Source: DATAEK01 sp036258055 (GTDB lineage Bacteria; Acidobacteriota; Vicinamibacteria; Vicinamibacterales; 2-12-FULL-66-21). Taken from it: 22,265 nt of DNA. Each line of letters starts with the position of its first letter. Within the stretch, counting starts at the first letter, position 1. Positions 1 to 7,619 of the stretch are shown here, in pieces. The position numbers and the translations under genes are program-made. The stretch covers positions 1-22,265 of the forward strand of contig DATAEK010000033.1 in the NCBI GenBank assembly GCA_036258055.1, read 5' to 3'. A model generated the notes under the pieces. That model had not been told where the DNA came from. It did not search any database and saw only the letters and a program-made list of their open reading frames with translations.

Positions 1-117
1 ACCGTTCGATTCGTCTTCTCCGACATCACACCGACGTCGTTCAGGTTCGAGCAAGCGTTCTCGAAGGACTGGGGCAAGACATGGGAGGTGAACTGGAAGG
101 CGGTCTTCACGCGATGA
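1..117 (+). CDS. 3' end of a hypothetical protein (partial)
   Basis: Frame 1 is open from the window edge to a TGA at 115-117 and gives a 38-residue C-terminus. It contains FRFEQAFSKDWGKTWEVNW and ends VFTR. The pattern F-x-W/F-EQAFS-x-D-x-GKTWE-x-NW-x-x-x-F-TR is, from memory, the usual ending of small secreted or cytosolic bacterial proteins of the DUF1579 kind. That family assignment is a guess from the motif. The N-terminus is outside the window, so length, signal peptide and function cannot be judged. No strong terminator hairpin follows the stop. Confidence 0.6.
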   Translation, partial: TVRFVFSDITPTSFRFEQAFSKDWGKTWEVNWKAVFTR

Positions 118-299
118 GACCTGCGTATTGCGGCTACAATCTGGAGCCGATCCATGCGCCTCACGTGTCCCGCAGCGGGTCGCGTCTACGACCCTGATTT
201 CTGACAGATGCAGCGGGCAAGCGAGCTTTGTCGCTTGCCGGTCAGCTTTGCGTACTCGGATGCCGGTGCGACGCCGTCGGCAGTACTGCCGTACCCGTT

Positions 300-497
300 G
301 AACCCGCGGCTGAAGATCCAGCTTGCGCCAACCGTGATCCCTCGGTTCAGGACGTGGCCGTTTCGTCCGGCAACCTCACGAGAGAACGATCCAAACACAT
401 CTACAGAGTCGGTGATCGAATACGCGAAGCCTCCTCCCGCGTTGAGAGCGTTGACTATCGGGCGATTGTGACTTCGTGATGTCCGCGGGGCTGCGAC
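300..497 (-). pseudogene. C-terminal remnant of an outer-membrane beta-barrel protein
   Basis: A minus-strand frame open from 614 to 186 contains, in its middle, a stretch that looks like the last strands of an outer-membrane barrel. It reads GGGFAYSITDSVDVFGSFS, then GRNGHVLNRGITVGASW, and ends FSRGF near 300. Alternating hydrophobic and polar residues, a GRN-x-H-x-x-NRG turn and a terminal aromatic strand are typical of barrel C-termini such as those of Phenol_MetA_deg-like transporters. The sequence upstream (497-614) has no barrel-like periodicity and no start codon with a ribosome binding site. Downstream, the frame runs on for about 37 residues that look non-coding. I read it as a truncated, decaying gene; the exact family is uncertain. 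Confidence 0.5.
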
Positions 498-558
498 ATA
501 TATCTGAAGGGTGCTATCCCTTGCGGCTACGCGACCGTCGCCAGCTCGCAGCACCTGA

Positions 559-583
559 TCACGACACGTCGCGATTGTCGTGA
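559..583. repeat. Inverted repeat tcacgac-N11-gtcgtga
   Basis: A perfect 7-bp inverted repeat has arms at 559-565 and 577-583 and an 11-nt centre. A second, outer pair (ccagctc at 541-547 and gagctgg at 582-588) overlaps its right arm, so two alternative hairpins are possible. The half-site TCACGAC also occurs in the palindrome at 3361, but the spacing differs. It could be an operator or an RNA hairpin. No adjacent intact gene identifies its target. Confidence 0.35.
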
Positions 584-977
584 GCTGGAGGTGCGGGTGC
601 ACGCCGTGCACCACGCACCTCCGTAACTTTCGACCTACTGCGAGCCGTCGTTCTTCGTCCGCACCGCTCTCCTTCCCGAGCGCCCGCGCGAAGTCGGCGC
701 GTGTTGTCGATCTCGCGACCTTGCGGTGCCGGCTGGCGGGCTATCGGCTGACGGGGTCTGACAATCGGGCGGCGGACAGCATCGATTGACGGTGGGACAC
801 CCGCGTTCGTCGATTACTGGCCGCAAAAGGTGCGAAACAGGGTATGCTCACCTCTCGCTCCAACGTAAGCCGCCAGCGTGTACTAAACGCCGACCGGCCT
901 TCCGGGCAGGCGTCGGATCGCATCCCAGCCATCCTGCCAGAGCGCGTTCGCTATCACATGCATGTCAAGGAGAGCGC

Positions 978-1184
978 ATGGCACCTATGAACGGCACGAT
1001 CAAACGCCTCGTCAGTGAGAAAGGGTTCGGCTTCATTCTGGCGGGCGACGGGAACGAGTACTTCTTCCACAACTCGGCGTGCGTCGGCACGCGCTTCGAC
1101 GAACTGCGCGAAGGCCAGGCCGTCACGTTCGACAAGGGACAGGGCCCGAAGGGTCCTCGGGCGGAGAACGTCAAGATCGCCTGA
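978..1184 (+). CDS. Cold-shock domain protein (CspA family)
   Basis: A 68-residue single-domain OB-fold protein of normal CspA length that binds single-stranded RNA or DNA, usually as an RNA chaperone. The domain opens GTIKRLVSEKGFGFI. The RNP1-like motif is KGFGFI (residues 15-20) and the RNP2-like motif is EYFFH (27-31), where most family members have VFVHFS. The C-terminal strand is VTFDKGQGPKGPRAENVKI. The ATG at 978 is chosen because AAGGAGAG lies about 5 nt before it and everything upstream in the frame is non-homologous. The gene stands alone and is followed 38 nt later by a strong hairpin terminator. Family assignment is secure; a cold-inducible role is not shown by the sequence. Confidence 0.93.
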   Translation: MAPMNGTIKRLVSEKGFGFILAGDGNEYFFHNSACVGTRFDELREGQAVTFDKGQGPKGPRAENVKIA

Positions 1185-1222
1185 CGCGTATACGCGTCGG
1201 CCACACAGAAGCACCCGCAGAG

Positions 1223-1252
1223 AAGGCCGCGGAGCCTGACCTCCGCGGCCTT
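1223..1252 (+). terminator. Hairpin terminator after the cold-shock gene
   Basis: The perfect 12-bp stem aaggccgcggag (1223-1234) and ctccgcggcctt (1241-1252) enclose a 6-nt loop, with a short T run at 1251-1253. The stem is very GC-rich. It starts 38 nt after the cold-shock stop codon. Confidence 0.8.
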
Positions 1253-1353
1253 TCCCGGTCAGTGTCGCTCGAGTTCTGGCATTCTCTACCCACCCGCCTT
1301 CCCGACAACACTTCAGCGAAGTCCGCACGGCACGGCGTTGACTCATGGGGCGT

Positions 1354-1359
1354 TACAAT
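1354..1359 (+). promoter_or_regulatory. Probable -10 element TACAAT
   Basis: TACAAT lies 6 nt before an in-frame ATG (1366), the geometry expected for a leaderless start, and 27 nt before the Shine-Dalgarno-preceded ATG at 1387. A TTGACT at 1338-1343 is only 10 nt upstream, too close to be its -35 box. The call rests on one hexamer plus position. Confidence 0.4.
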
Positions 1360-1386
1360 GAGCGCATGCCCGTATCAGGAGCTCCG

Positions 1387-2010
1387 ATGAAAGCCGCTAC
1401 AGTTCCCGCTGTCGCTCTCGTTCTGGTGGCCGCCCTTTCCGCCGCCGATGTCAGATTCACCTCCACGTTCAAGTCGATGAATGCGGGGTCAGTCAGCTTC
1501 GCAGGCAAGAAAGTTGCGGCGCTCGTGATCACGCAGGACGACTCGCTGCGGGTCGCCGGGGAGGAGGGGCTCGCGCGCGAGTTGACCGCACGAGGCATGC
1601 AGGGCGTCGCGACGTATCGAATCGCGCCAAAAGAGGAGCTGCAGGCCGCCGAGCGTGCGAAGCCCTGGTTCGAAAAAGCGAACATCGACGGGGTCGTCGC
1701 GCTACGGCCGGTGGGCTCCGAGCAGCGCACGACGTACACGCCAGGCACCTGGACCAGCCCGTACTACAGCACGCTGTGGGGCTACTACGGTTACGGGTGG
1801 GGCAGCGTCTACATTCCCGGGACGAGGGAAAACGAGACCTTTGTCACCGTCGAGAGCATCATCTTCAGCGTGCCGCGCAACGAGCTGCTCTGGGCGGCGG
1901 TGAGCGAGACCAGGAATCCGAAAGATCTCGCGGGATTCATCGAAGAACTGGTGAAAGCATCGGTGAAAGAGATGCAGAAGCAGGGATTGGCCAAAGGCCA
2001 GCCGAAGTAG
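1387..2010 (+). CDS. Secreted protein of unknown function, lipoprotein-like
   Basis: A 207-residue protein with a signal peptide (about residues 1-20, AVALVLVAALSAA) and no further membrane segment, so probably periplasmic. I do not recognise a named family. The middle is Tyr/Trp/Gly-rich (WGYYGYGWGSVYIPG, about 131-145), followed by beta strands (TFVTVESIIFSV) and an amphipathic C-terminal helix. This order resembles DUF4136-type lipoproteins such as the one at 20574-21182, but similarity is only in layout. ATG 1387 is preferred because AGGAGCT precedes it at 6 nt and the signal peptide starts there. An in-frame ATG at 1366, 6 nt after a TACAAT box, would add seven residues. The gene is followed by a 231-nt gap, so it is probably monocistronic. 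Confidence 0.75.
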   Translation: MKAATVPAVALVLVAALSAADVRFTSTFKSMNAGSVSFAGKKVAALVITQDDSLRVAGEEGLARELTARGMQGVATYRIAPKEELQAAERAKPWFEKANIDGVVALRPVGSEQRTTYTPGTWTSPYYSTLWGYYGYGWGSVYIPGTRENETFVTVESIIFSVPRNELLWAAVSETRNPKDLAGFIEELVKASVKEMQKQGLAKGQPK

Positions 2011-2197
2011 CGCGTTTGAATCAGCGACGCGCGGCTCCAGCTCCAAGCACTGACGCTCCGGCGAGAGAAGCCGATGGACCGGTCTTCAGGAACGCGACCA
2101 CGAAGAGAATCCCCGGTTGAATCGTTGCGCGGCAGCGCACAAGTCTGCACGCCGCCGTTGCAGTTTCGTCATCAACGATGATCGCCGGAAAACCCCG

Positions 2198-2227
2198 TGG
2201 ACAAGGCCGCGCGGTCCGGCCGATAAT
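2198..2227 (+). promoter_or_regulatory. Sigma-70-like promoter for the TPR peptidase gene
   Basis: TGGACA (2198-2203) and GATAAT (2222-2227) are each one base from the sigma-70 consensus and are separated by 18 bp. Transcription would start near 2234, only about 8 nt before ATG 2242. The mRNA would then be nearly leaderless, which agrees with the absence of a Shine-Dalgarno sequence there. Confidence 0.55.
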
Positions 2228-2241
2228 TCTTGTATTCCCTC

Positions 2242-3330
2242 ATGATCAACCGGCTGGTGCTGTCGCTGCTGCTCGTGATTGCCGCCTCGCTGCCGTTGCG
2301 CGCGCAGTCGGAGGCAACGAGGCAGGCGTGGGAACAGGGATGGCAGGCCATCCAGGCGGGTGACGCGCAGCGTGCCTCGACGATTTTCAGGCAGGCTCTC
2401 GAGTCGCAGCCGAACGACGGCGTGCTGCATTTCGGCGCGGGCATCTCGGCCCACATGCTGGGCCGGGAAGACGAGGCCGAGCGGTCGCTCAAACGCGCGC
2501 TCGAATTGAACCCTCGACTCACCGACGCCGCCAAAATGCTTGGCGAGATCCAGTACACGGCCGGAAACGTGGACGAGGCGATTCGTTCGTACGAGCAGGC
2601 GCTGGCGCTGAGGCCGGGAGATCTCGCGCTCCGCGAACGGCTCGAGACCTGGCGCAAGGAATCGACGGTCCACAGAGGCCTGACGCAGCGCAACGACGGC
2701 CGCTTTTCCATCGTGTTCGAAGGACGCACCGACACCGAGCTGGCCGACCGTGCGGTCGCGACCCTCGATGCGGCGTACTGGCGCATCGGCAGGGCCATCG
2801 GCGCCTACCCATCCAACTCGATTACGGTCACGCTCTACACCGAGCAGCAGTTCCGCGATCTGACGCGCGCGCCGGAGTGGTCCGCCGGTCTCTTCGACGG
2901 CAGAATTCGCATTCCGGTGAAAGGGGTGCGGCAGAACCTGCGACAGTTCGATCGAGTGCTCACGCACGAGCTCACCCACGCGATGGTCAGCAGTCTCGCC
3001 CCGCGAGGCGTGCCCGCGTGGTTGCACGAGGGACTCGCATCCTATTTCGAACCCCAGGACATCGCATCAGCGGTCCGTGTGCTGAGAGTGACCGGACCGG
3101 TGCCCGTCGAAGTCCTGCTCGAAGGCTTCAGCGGCCTCAACGAACGGCAGGCGACCGCGGCATATGCCGAGAGCCTCCTGCTCGCTGACGTCCTCATGCG
3201 CCGTGCCGGGGACCGGATGGGCATCGTGTTGCAGAGCCTGGACCGCGGACAGACACTCCAGGAGAGTCTCCTGCTCGTCGGCGTCGGTATCGCGGAACTC
3301 GAAGCCGATGCGATGAAGCGCTTCAAGTAA
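2242..3330 (+). CDS. Secreted TPR-containing zinc peptidase (MA clan, HExxH)
   Basis: A 362-residue exported protein with a signal peptide (residues 1-22, cleavage probably after LRA). About three TPR units follow (residues 27-128; note AERSLKRALELNP and AIRSYEQALALRPGD), and then a peptidase MA-like domain. HELTH at 242-246 supplies the two zinc-binding His and the catalytic Glu. WLHEGLASYFE (260-270) supplies the downstream gluzincin Glu at 263. The TPRs probably bind a protein partner or substrate; the substrate is unknown. A TTG start at 2230 would add four residues, but ATG 2242 gives a better signal peptide. There is no clear ribosome binding site, consistent with the near-leaderless promoter described at 2198-2227. 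Proteolytic activity is inferred from an intact motif. Confidence 0.85.
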   Translation: MINRLVLSLLLVIAASLPLRAQSEATRQAWEQGWQAIQAGDAQRASTIFRQALESQPNDGVLHFGAGISAHMLGREDEAERSLKRALELNPRLTDAAKMLGEIQYTAGNVDEAIRSYEQALALRPGDLALRERLETWRKESTVHRGLTQRNDGRFSIVFEGRTDTELADRAVATLDAAYWRIGRAIGAYPSNSITVTLYTEQQFRDLTRAPEWSAGLFDGRIRIPVKGVRQNLRQFDRVLTHELTHAMVSSLAPRGVPAWLHEGLASYFEPQDIASAVRVLRVTGPVPVEVLLEGFSGLNERQATAAYAESLLLADVLMRRAGDRMGIVLQSLDRGQTLQESLLLVGVGIAELEADAMKRFK

Positions 3331-3360
3331 CAGGACCTGAACTCAGCCGGTCGATAGCGA

Positions 3361-3376
3361 TCACGACATACCGTGA
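3361..3376. promoter_or_regulatory. 16-bp palindrome TCAC-N8-GTGA upstream of the kinase gene
   Basis: The site is TCACGACATACCGTGA. Its reverse complement differs from the site at 21275-21290 by one base of 16 and from the site at 22075-22090 by three. It ends 91 nt before the kinase start codon. It is the right size for a dimeric winged-helix repressor. Operator function is inferred from repetition and position. Confidence 0.55.
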
Positions 3377-3467
3377 CGGCCGGCGGCCGGCGCGGGCAAT
3401 TCCTTCGGCCAGGGCCTATCCGATCCTGGCGCCCACTTTGCTCTTGTACGACTGACTCCTGACATCG

Positions 3468-6185
3468 ATGGGGAATTCCACAGTGACCGTGGCACCAGTC
3501 CGCATCGGACGGTACGAAATTACAGGGCTGGTCGGCGAAGGAGGGATGGGACGCGTCTACCGCGCCCACGACACCCAGCTGGTGCGTACCGTCGCCATCA
3601 AGATCCTTCCTCCCGCGTTCGCCGCTGACGCCGACTGCCTTCGACGCTTCGAGCAGGAAGCGCGCGCAACGGCGGCGCTCAACCATCCTGGCGTGCTGGC
3701 GCTCTACGACGTGGGCGTCCATGAAGGTTCTCCGTATCTCGTATCGGAGCTCCTGGAGGGTCACACGCTTCGCGAGCGGCTGGAGGCGGAACGGATTCCG
3801 ATCCGTCAGGCGATCGACTACGGGACGCAAGTGGCCGACGCGCTGTCGGCGGCGCACGAGCGGGGGATCGTCCACCGCGATCTCAAACCCGAGAACGTGT
3901 TCGTCACCTCGCAGAACCGGATCAAGATTCTGGACTTCGGGCTGGCGAAGCTGGCGGCACCGGAGTCCACCGACTACACGCGCGTAGACGTCACCCAGCC
4001 CAACACGATTCTCGGCACGCCCGCCTACATGCCTCCCGAGCAGGCGCGCGGACAAGTCGCGGATCATCGCGCCGATATCTTCTCGTTCGGCTGCATCCTC
4101 TTCGAGATGCTGCAGGGGCGTCGCGCGTTCTCCGGTCAGACGATGGCCGATGTCATCGGCGCAATCCTGAAGGATTCGCCTCCGGCGCTCACCAGCACGG
4201 TCGAACGTCCGGTGCCGCCGGTACTCGACGGGATCGTTCAGCGGTGCCTGACGAAGGAGCCAAGCGGACGCTTTCAATCGGCCAGCGATCTCGCGTTCGC
4301 GTTGCGCGGGATCTCCGACACGATCACCGGGCGGGTTCCGACGATCGGGCAGGACCCTGCGACGGACCCGGTGAAGCCGCGGCGCCGATTGAACTGGCGC
4401 CTTCCGGCGATCGTCGCCGTGGCAATCACCGCGGGTGCAGCGATTGGCCTGCTCGTGACTCGCGGCGGCAAGAACTCGCCGGCGCAGCCGATCGAGTTCC
4501 TCGTGCCGCCACCGGGCGCCGACGAGACCTTTGAGTCGATGCGGCTCCCAGGTCTGCTGCCAACCGCGCCGCAGGTCGGACTCTCGCCCGACGGCCGGCT
4601 GCTCGCGTTCGTCAGCTCGGATTCGACCGGCCGCCGCAGACTCTGGATCCGCTCGCTCGACAACAGCCGGCCGAGGGTGATCGACGGCCTCGACGGTGTG
4701 ACGGCGTGGCCCTTCTGGTCACCCGACAGTCGCTTCGTCGTCGTGTCGGCGAAGCGCGCGCTCGTCAAGGTCGATGCCGCACGTGGCACGGTCGAACGGC
4801 TCTGCACGTTCCCCGACATCACACCTCCGGATCCGTTCGTCACCGGTTCGTGGTCCGAGGATGGATCGATACTGTTCTCGGTGGGCGGACCGCAAGGTCT
4901 CTACCGCGTTCCCGCGTCAGGAGGAACCGCGACTGTACTGACCACGCTCGACGCCGGCCGCGGCGATCAATATCACAGTTGGCCGCAGTGGCTCGGCGGC
5001 GGCCGCTTTCTGTTCTTCGTGCGCACGGATAACGGGGAGACGAACGGTACGTACGCCGGAAGTGTCGATTCGAAAACCGTAACAAAGGTGCTGGCGAGCA
5101 GCTCGCGGGCGCTCTACGCATCCGGGCGGCTGCTGTGGACAATCGAAGACCGTCTCGTTGCCCAGCCCTTCGATCCCGCCAGCCTTCGCCTGAGCGGACA
5201 GGCGGAGACCATCGCGCCCTCGGTGTTTCAGGGCGCGGGCCGCACCGCCGCGTTCTGGACGTCGAACGCCGGAAGCCTGACCTACGCGGTGGGCGACACC
5301 CGCGAACGGCAGTTTCGCTGGATCGATCGGGCGGGAACCGCGCTCCAGAGTCTGGGACCACCAGGGCTCTACGTGACCTTCGATCTGTCGCCGGATCTCT
5401 CGAAGGTCGTCGTCGAAGTGAGCAAGGATGCGACGGCGAGATACTCCACGCTGTCGATGTTCGACACGGCGCGCGGCGGGCTCGCACCGCTGACGCTCGG
5501 CGATCAGAACGATACCGATCCGCGATTCGGACCCAAGGGCGAAGTCGTGTTCGCGCGCAACTCGCGTGACGCACCTGGCATCATGCGCGTGGATCCGGCA
5601 AACGGCCGCGTAACTACGGTCATGCCACGCGGCAGCTTGCCGGTCATCTGGCTGGAGGACTGGACGGCCGACGGAAGCTCGGTTCTGTATCGCACCGGCG
5701 GCAACCGCGACGTGTGGCAGCTCCTGCCCGGCGGATCAGAACCACGACGACTGACGCAGGCACGGGAATCGGTCGAACAGGTGCAGGTCTCTCCCGACGG
5801 CCACTGGATCGCCTACAACTCCGCGGAGACGGGACGGTCAGAGGTCTCGATTTCGTCCGTTCCGTTCGGCGGCGACCGGCGGCAAGTCTCGGTCGACGGA
5901 GGTGTGCAAGCTACCTGGCGTGCCGACGGGCGCGAGCTCTATTACCTCGGGCTCGACGGCGGTCTCTATGCCGTCGACGTCACCCCGTCGGCATCGACAC
6001 TGATCACCGGGCCGCCCCGGCTCCTGTTTCGGTCAACGCTCCCCGTGATCAGCGCCGTCGTCGAACAGTACCGCCCCAGCAGCGACGGGCAGCGGTTCCT
6101 GTTCTGTCTCCCGCTGGCGTCGGTATCGCGCGAGCCGCTGCGAATGGTGCTCGACTGGCCGGCCAAAATCGGAGCAAAGGAGTAA
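3468..6185 (+). CDS. Transmembrane Ser/Thr protein kinase with PD40/TolB-like beta-propeller
   Basis: A 905-residue kinase of the bacterial PknB/Hanks type. The kinase domain covers residues 15-280 and every catalytic motif is intact: glycine loop GEGGMGRV (23-30), VAIK Lys45, HRDLKPEN (136-143), DFG (156-158) and GTPAYMPPEQ (183-192). A single membrane helix (about 312-331) follows a basic stretch. The C-terminal 560 residues would be outside the membrane and contain WD40-like PD40 strands such as LSPDGRLLAF, WSPDSRFVVV, WSEDGSILFS and VSPDGHWIAY. This kinase-TM-propeller architecture is abundant in Acidobacteriota. The propeller probably senses an extracytoplasmic ligand or protein, unknown here. 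No clear ribosome binding site precedes ATG 3468. The gene appears to stand alone, with a possible operator at 3361, and ends 63 nt before cydA. Confidence 0.93.
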   Translation: MGNSTVTVAPVRIGRYEITGLVGEGGMGRVYRAHDTQLVRTVAIKILPPAFAADADCLRRFEQEARATAALNHPGVLALYDVGVHEGSPYLVSELLEGHTLRERLEAERIPIRQAIDYGTQVADALSAAHERGIVHRDLKPENVFVTSQNRIKILDFGLAKLAAPESTDYTRVDVTQPNTILGTPAYMPPEQARGQVADHRADIFSFGCILFEMLQGRRAFSGQTMADVIGAILKDSPPALTSTVERPVPPVLDGIVQRCLTKEPSGRFQSASDLAFALRGISDTITGRVPTIGQDPATDPVKPRRRLNWRLPAIVAVAITAGAAIGLLVTRGGKNSPAQPIEFLVPPPGADETFESMRLPGLLPTAPQVGLSPDGRLLAFVSSDSTGRRRLWIRSLDNSRPRVIDGLDGVTAWPFWSPDSRFVVVSAKRALVKVDAARGTVERLCTFPDITPPDPFVTGSWSEDGSILFSVGGPQGLYRVPASGGTATVLTTLDAGRGDQYHSWPQWLGGGRFLFFVRTDNGETNGTYAGSVDSKTVTKVLASSSRALYASGRLLWTIEDRLVAQPFDPASLRLSGQAETIAPSVFQGAGRTAAFWTSNAGSLTYAVGDTRERQFRWIDRAGTALQSLGPPGLYVTFDLSPDLSKVVVEVSKDATARYSTLSMFDTARGGLAPLTLGDQNDTDPRFGPKGEVVFARNSRDAPGIMRVDPANGRVTTVMPRGSLPVIWLEDWTADGSSVLYRTGGNRDVWQLLPGGSEPRRLTQARESVEQVQVSPDGHWIAYNSAETGRSEVSISSVPFGGDRRQVSVDGGVQATWRADGRELYYLGLDGGLYAVDVTPSASTLITGPPRLLFRSTLPVISAVVEQYRPSSDGQRFLFCLPLASVSREPLRMVLDWPAKIGAKE

Positions 6186-6248
6186 CGCCGAACCCCGAAC
6201 GCCGAGAGATAAGATAACCCGATCGATCCTGACGCTGCGGAGACTCGA

Positions 6249-7616
6249 ATGCAGGATCCTGCGCTCTGGCACCGACTGCAGTTCGCCTTCACGATCACCT
6301 ACCACTACCTGTTTCCGCAGTTGACGATGGGCCTCGCCCTGCTCATCGTTGTACTGAAAGCCGCGGGCTTGCGCACCGGCGACGCGCGCTGGGACGACGC
6401 GGCCCGATTCTGGATTCGGATCTTCGGGATCAACTTCGCCGTCGGCGTCGTCACCGGCGTCCCGATGGAGTTTCAATTCGGAACCAACTGGGCGGCGTTC
6501 TCGAAGTACGCCGGCGGTGTCATCGGGCAGACGCTGGCGATGGAAGGACTGTTCGCGTTCTTCCTCGAGTCGAGCTTCCTCGGGCTGCTCGTGTTCGGCG
6601 AGCGTCGCCTCGGACGCCGCGCGCATTTTCTGGCGGCGGTTGCGCTGTTTGCGGGCAGCTGGCTCTCCGGCTACTTCATCATCTGCACGAACGCCTTCAT
6701 GCAGTACCCGACGGGGCACGCCGTCGGTCCCGGCGGCGCGCTCCACCTGGCCGACTTCTGGGCGTTCCTCTTGAGCCCCTGGGCGATTGCGCAATACGCG
6801 CACAATATGATGGCCGCGGTCGTCACCGGCTCGTTCGTGATGGCCGCGGTCGGTGCGTACTACACGCTCGAGGACTTTCACCGGGATCAGGCCGTCCGCT
6901 TTCTGAAGGTCGGCGTGATCGCTGGTCTCGTCTCGAGCGTCCTGGTCGCGTTTCCAACCGGCGATCGTCAGGCCAAGCTCGTCGCGCAGCACCAGCCTGT
7001 CAGCCTGGCGGCCATGGAAGGGCACTTCGAGACAGGCGCGAAGGTCGGCATCGTCCTCATCGGTCAGCCCAACGTCAGGGAACGGCGGCTCGATAACCCG
7101 ATCGTCGTCCCCGGGTTCCTCAGCTTTCTTGCCTACGGCACGTTTCACGCCGAGGTGGCCGGACTCGATCGCTTTCCTGAAGACACCTGGCCCGACAACA
7201 TCGAGCTGCTCTACTACGCGTTCCACGTGATGGCCGGACTCGGGACGTTGTTCATCGCGCTGATGGGGCTCGCAACACTGCTTCTCTGGCGCGGAGTGCT
7301 CTTCCACACACGATCGGTGCTGTGGGTGTTGATGCTGGCGTTCCCGTTTCCCTACATCGCCACAACCGCAGGATGGATGACGGCGGAGCTGGGGCGCCAG
7401 CCGTGGCTGGTGTACGGCCTGATGCGGACATCACAGGGCTCGAGCCCGATGGTTCACTCCGGGGCCGTCCTCTTCACGCTCATCGGTTTTGCCGGTTTGT
7501 ATTTCGTACTGGGAGTCCTCTTCCTGTTTCTCATCGGCCGTGAGATCGCGCATGGTCCGGTCCCGCTGGACGATCACCACGTGGAAGCCGCTTCTCTCGG
7601 ACCCATGGGGAGGTGA
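6249..7616 (+). CDS. cydA: Cytochrome bd ubiquinol oxidase subunit I, short Q-loop type
   Basis: Subunit I of the terminal oxidase that oxidises quinol and reduces oxygen to water in the cytoplasmic membrane. It has 455 residues and about nine membrane helices. Haem ligands are recognisable: His19 (TYHYLFP), His185 (QYAHNMM) and Met328 (HVMAG). The conserved acidic residues Glu99 and Glu107 are in MEGLFAFFLESSF. GRQPW is at 382-386, and a short quinol loop surrounds QPVSLAAMEGHFET. The length, shorter than E. coli CydA, fits the short-Q-loop (CioA-like) group. CGGAGA precedes ATG 6249 at 5 nt, and AT-rich hexamers at 6208-6219 may form a -10 box. It is followed directly by cydB. No cydDC or CydX-like small subunit is seen beside it. 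Confidence 0.96.
   Translation: MQDPALWHRLQFAFTITYHYLFPQLTMGLALLIVVLKAAGLRTGDARWDDAARFWIRIFGINFAVGVVTGVPMEFQFGTNWAAFSKYAGGVIGQTLAMEGLFAFFLESSFLGLLVFGERRLGRRAHFLAAVALFAGSWLSGYFIICTNAFMQYPTGHAVGPGGALHLADFWAFLLSPWAIAQYAHNMMAAVVTGSFVMAAVGAYYTLEDFHRDQAVRFLKVGVIAGLVSSVLVAFPTGDRQAKLVAQHQPVSLAAMEGHFETGAKVGIVLIGQPNVRERRLDNPIVVPGFLSFLAYGTFHAEVAGLDRFPEDTWPDNIELLYYAFHVMAGLGTLFIALMGLATLLLWRGVLFHTRSVLWVLMLAFPFPYIATTAGWMTAELGRQPWLVYGLMRTSQGSSPMVHSGAVLFTLIGFAGLYFVLGVLFLFLIGREIAHGPVPLDDHHVEAASLGPMGR
7607..7616 (+). promoter_or_regulatory. Strong Shine-Dalgarno that fixes a TTG start for cydB
   Basis: GGGGAGGTGA overlaps the last codons and stop of cydA and lies 3 nt before TTG 7620, with the GGAGG core about 7 nt away. 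No ATG or GTG in the cydB frame is near, so TTG is the likely start. Confidence 0.7.
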
Positions 7617-7619
7617 GAG

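Larger units (their letters stand above)
118..977. other. Gene-poor stretch between the first gene and the cold-shock gene
   Basis: No intact gene is visible. A TACAAT hexamer (135-140) lies 13 nt before ATG 154, which opens only a 16-codon frame (154-204) and may be a relic promoter and start. A decayed beta-barrel C-terminus lies on the minus strand at about 300-470. An inverted repeat is at 559-583. From 615 to 977 I see only short frames on both strands without recognisable products. The last part must contain the promoter and leader of the cold-shock gene. A perfect 10-bp palindrome (acatgcatgt, 956-965) sits just before its ribosome binding site. Confidence 0.5.

Noticed and set aside
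1338..1359. TTGACT and TACAAT as a canonical promoter pair
   Set aside because: The spacer is only 10 nt, so TTGACT cannot be the -35 box of this -10.
2030..2130. Minus-strand stretch reading QPGILFVVAFLKTGPSASLA
   Set aside because: It is short, hydrophobic and without a start. It may be a gene relic, but the evidence is too thin.
2086..7307. Minus-strand open frames of 313, 411 and 424 codons opposite the peptidase, kinase and cydA genes
   Set aside because: They have Arg/Glu/His-rich compositions typical of shadows, and the plus-strand products have intact catalytic motifs.
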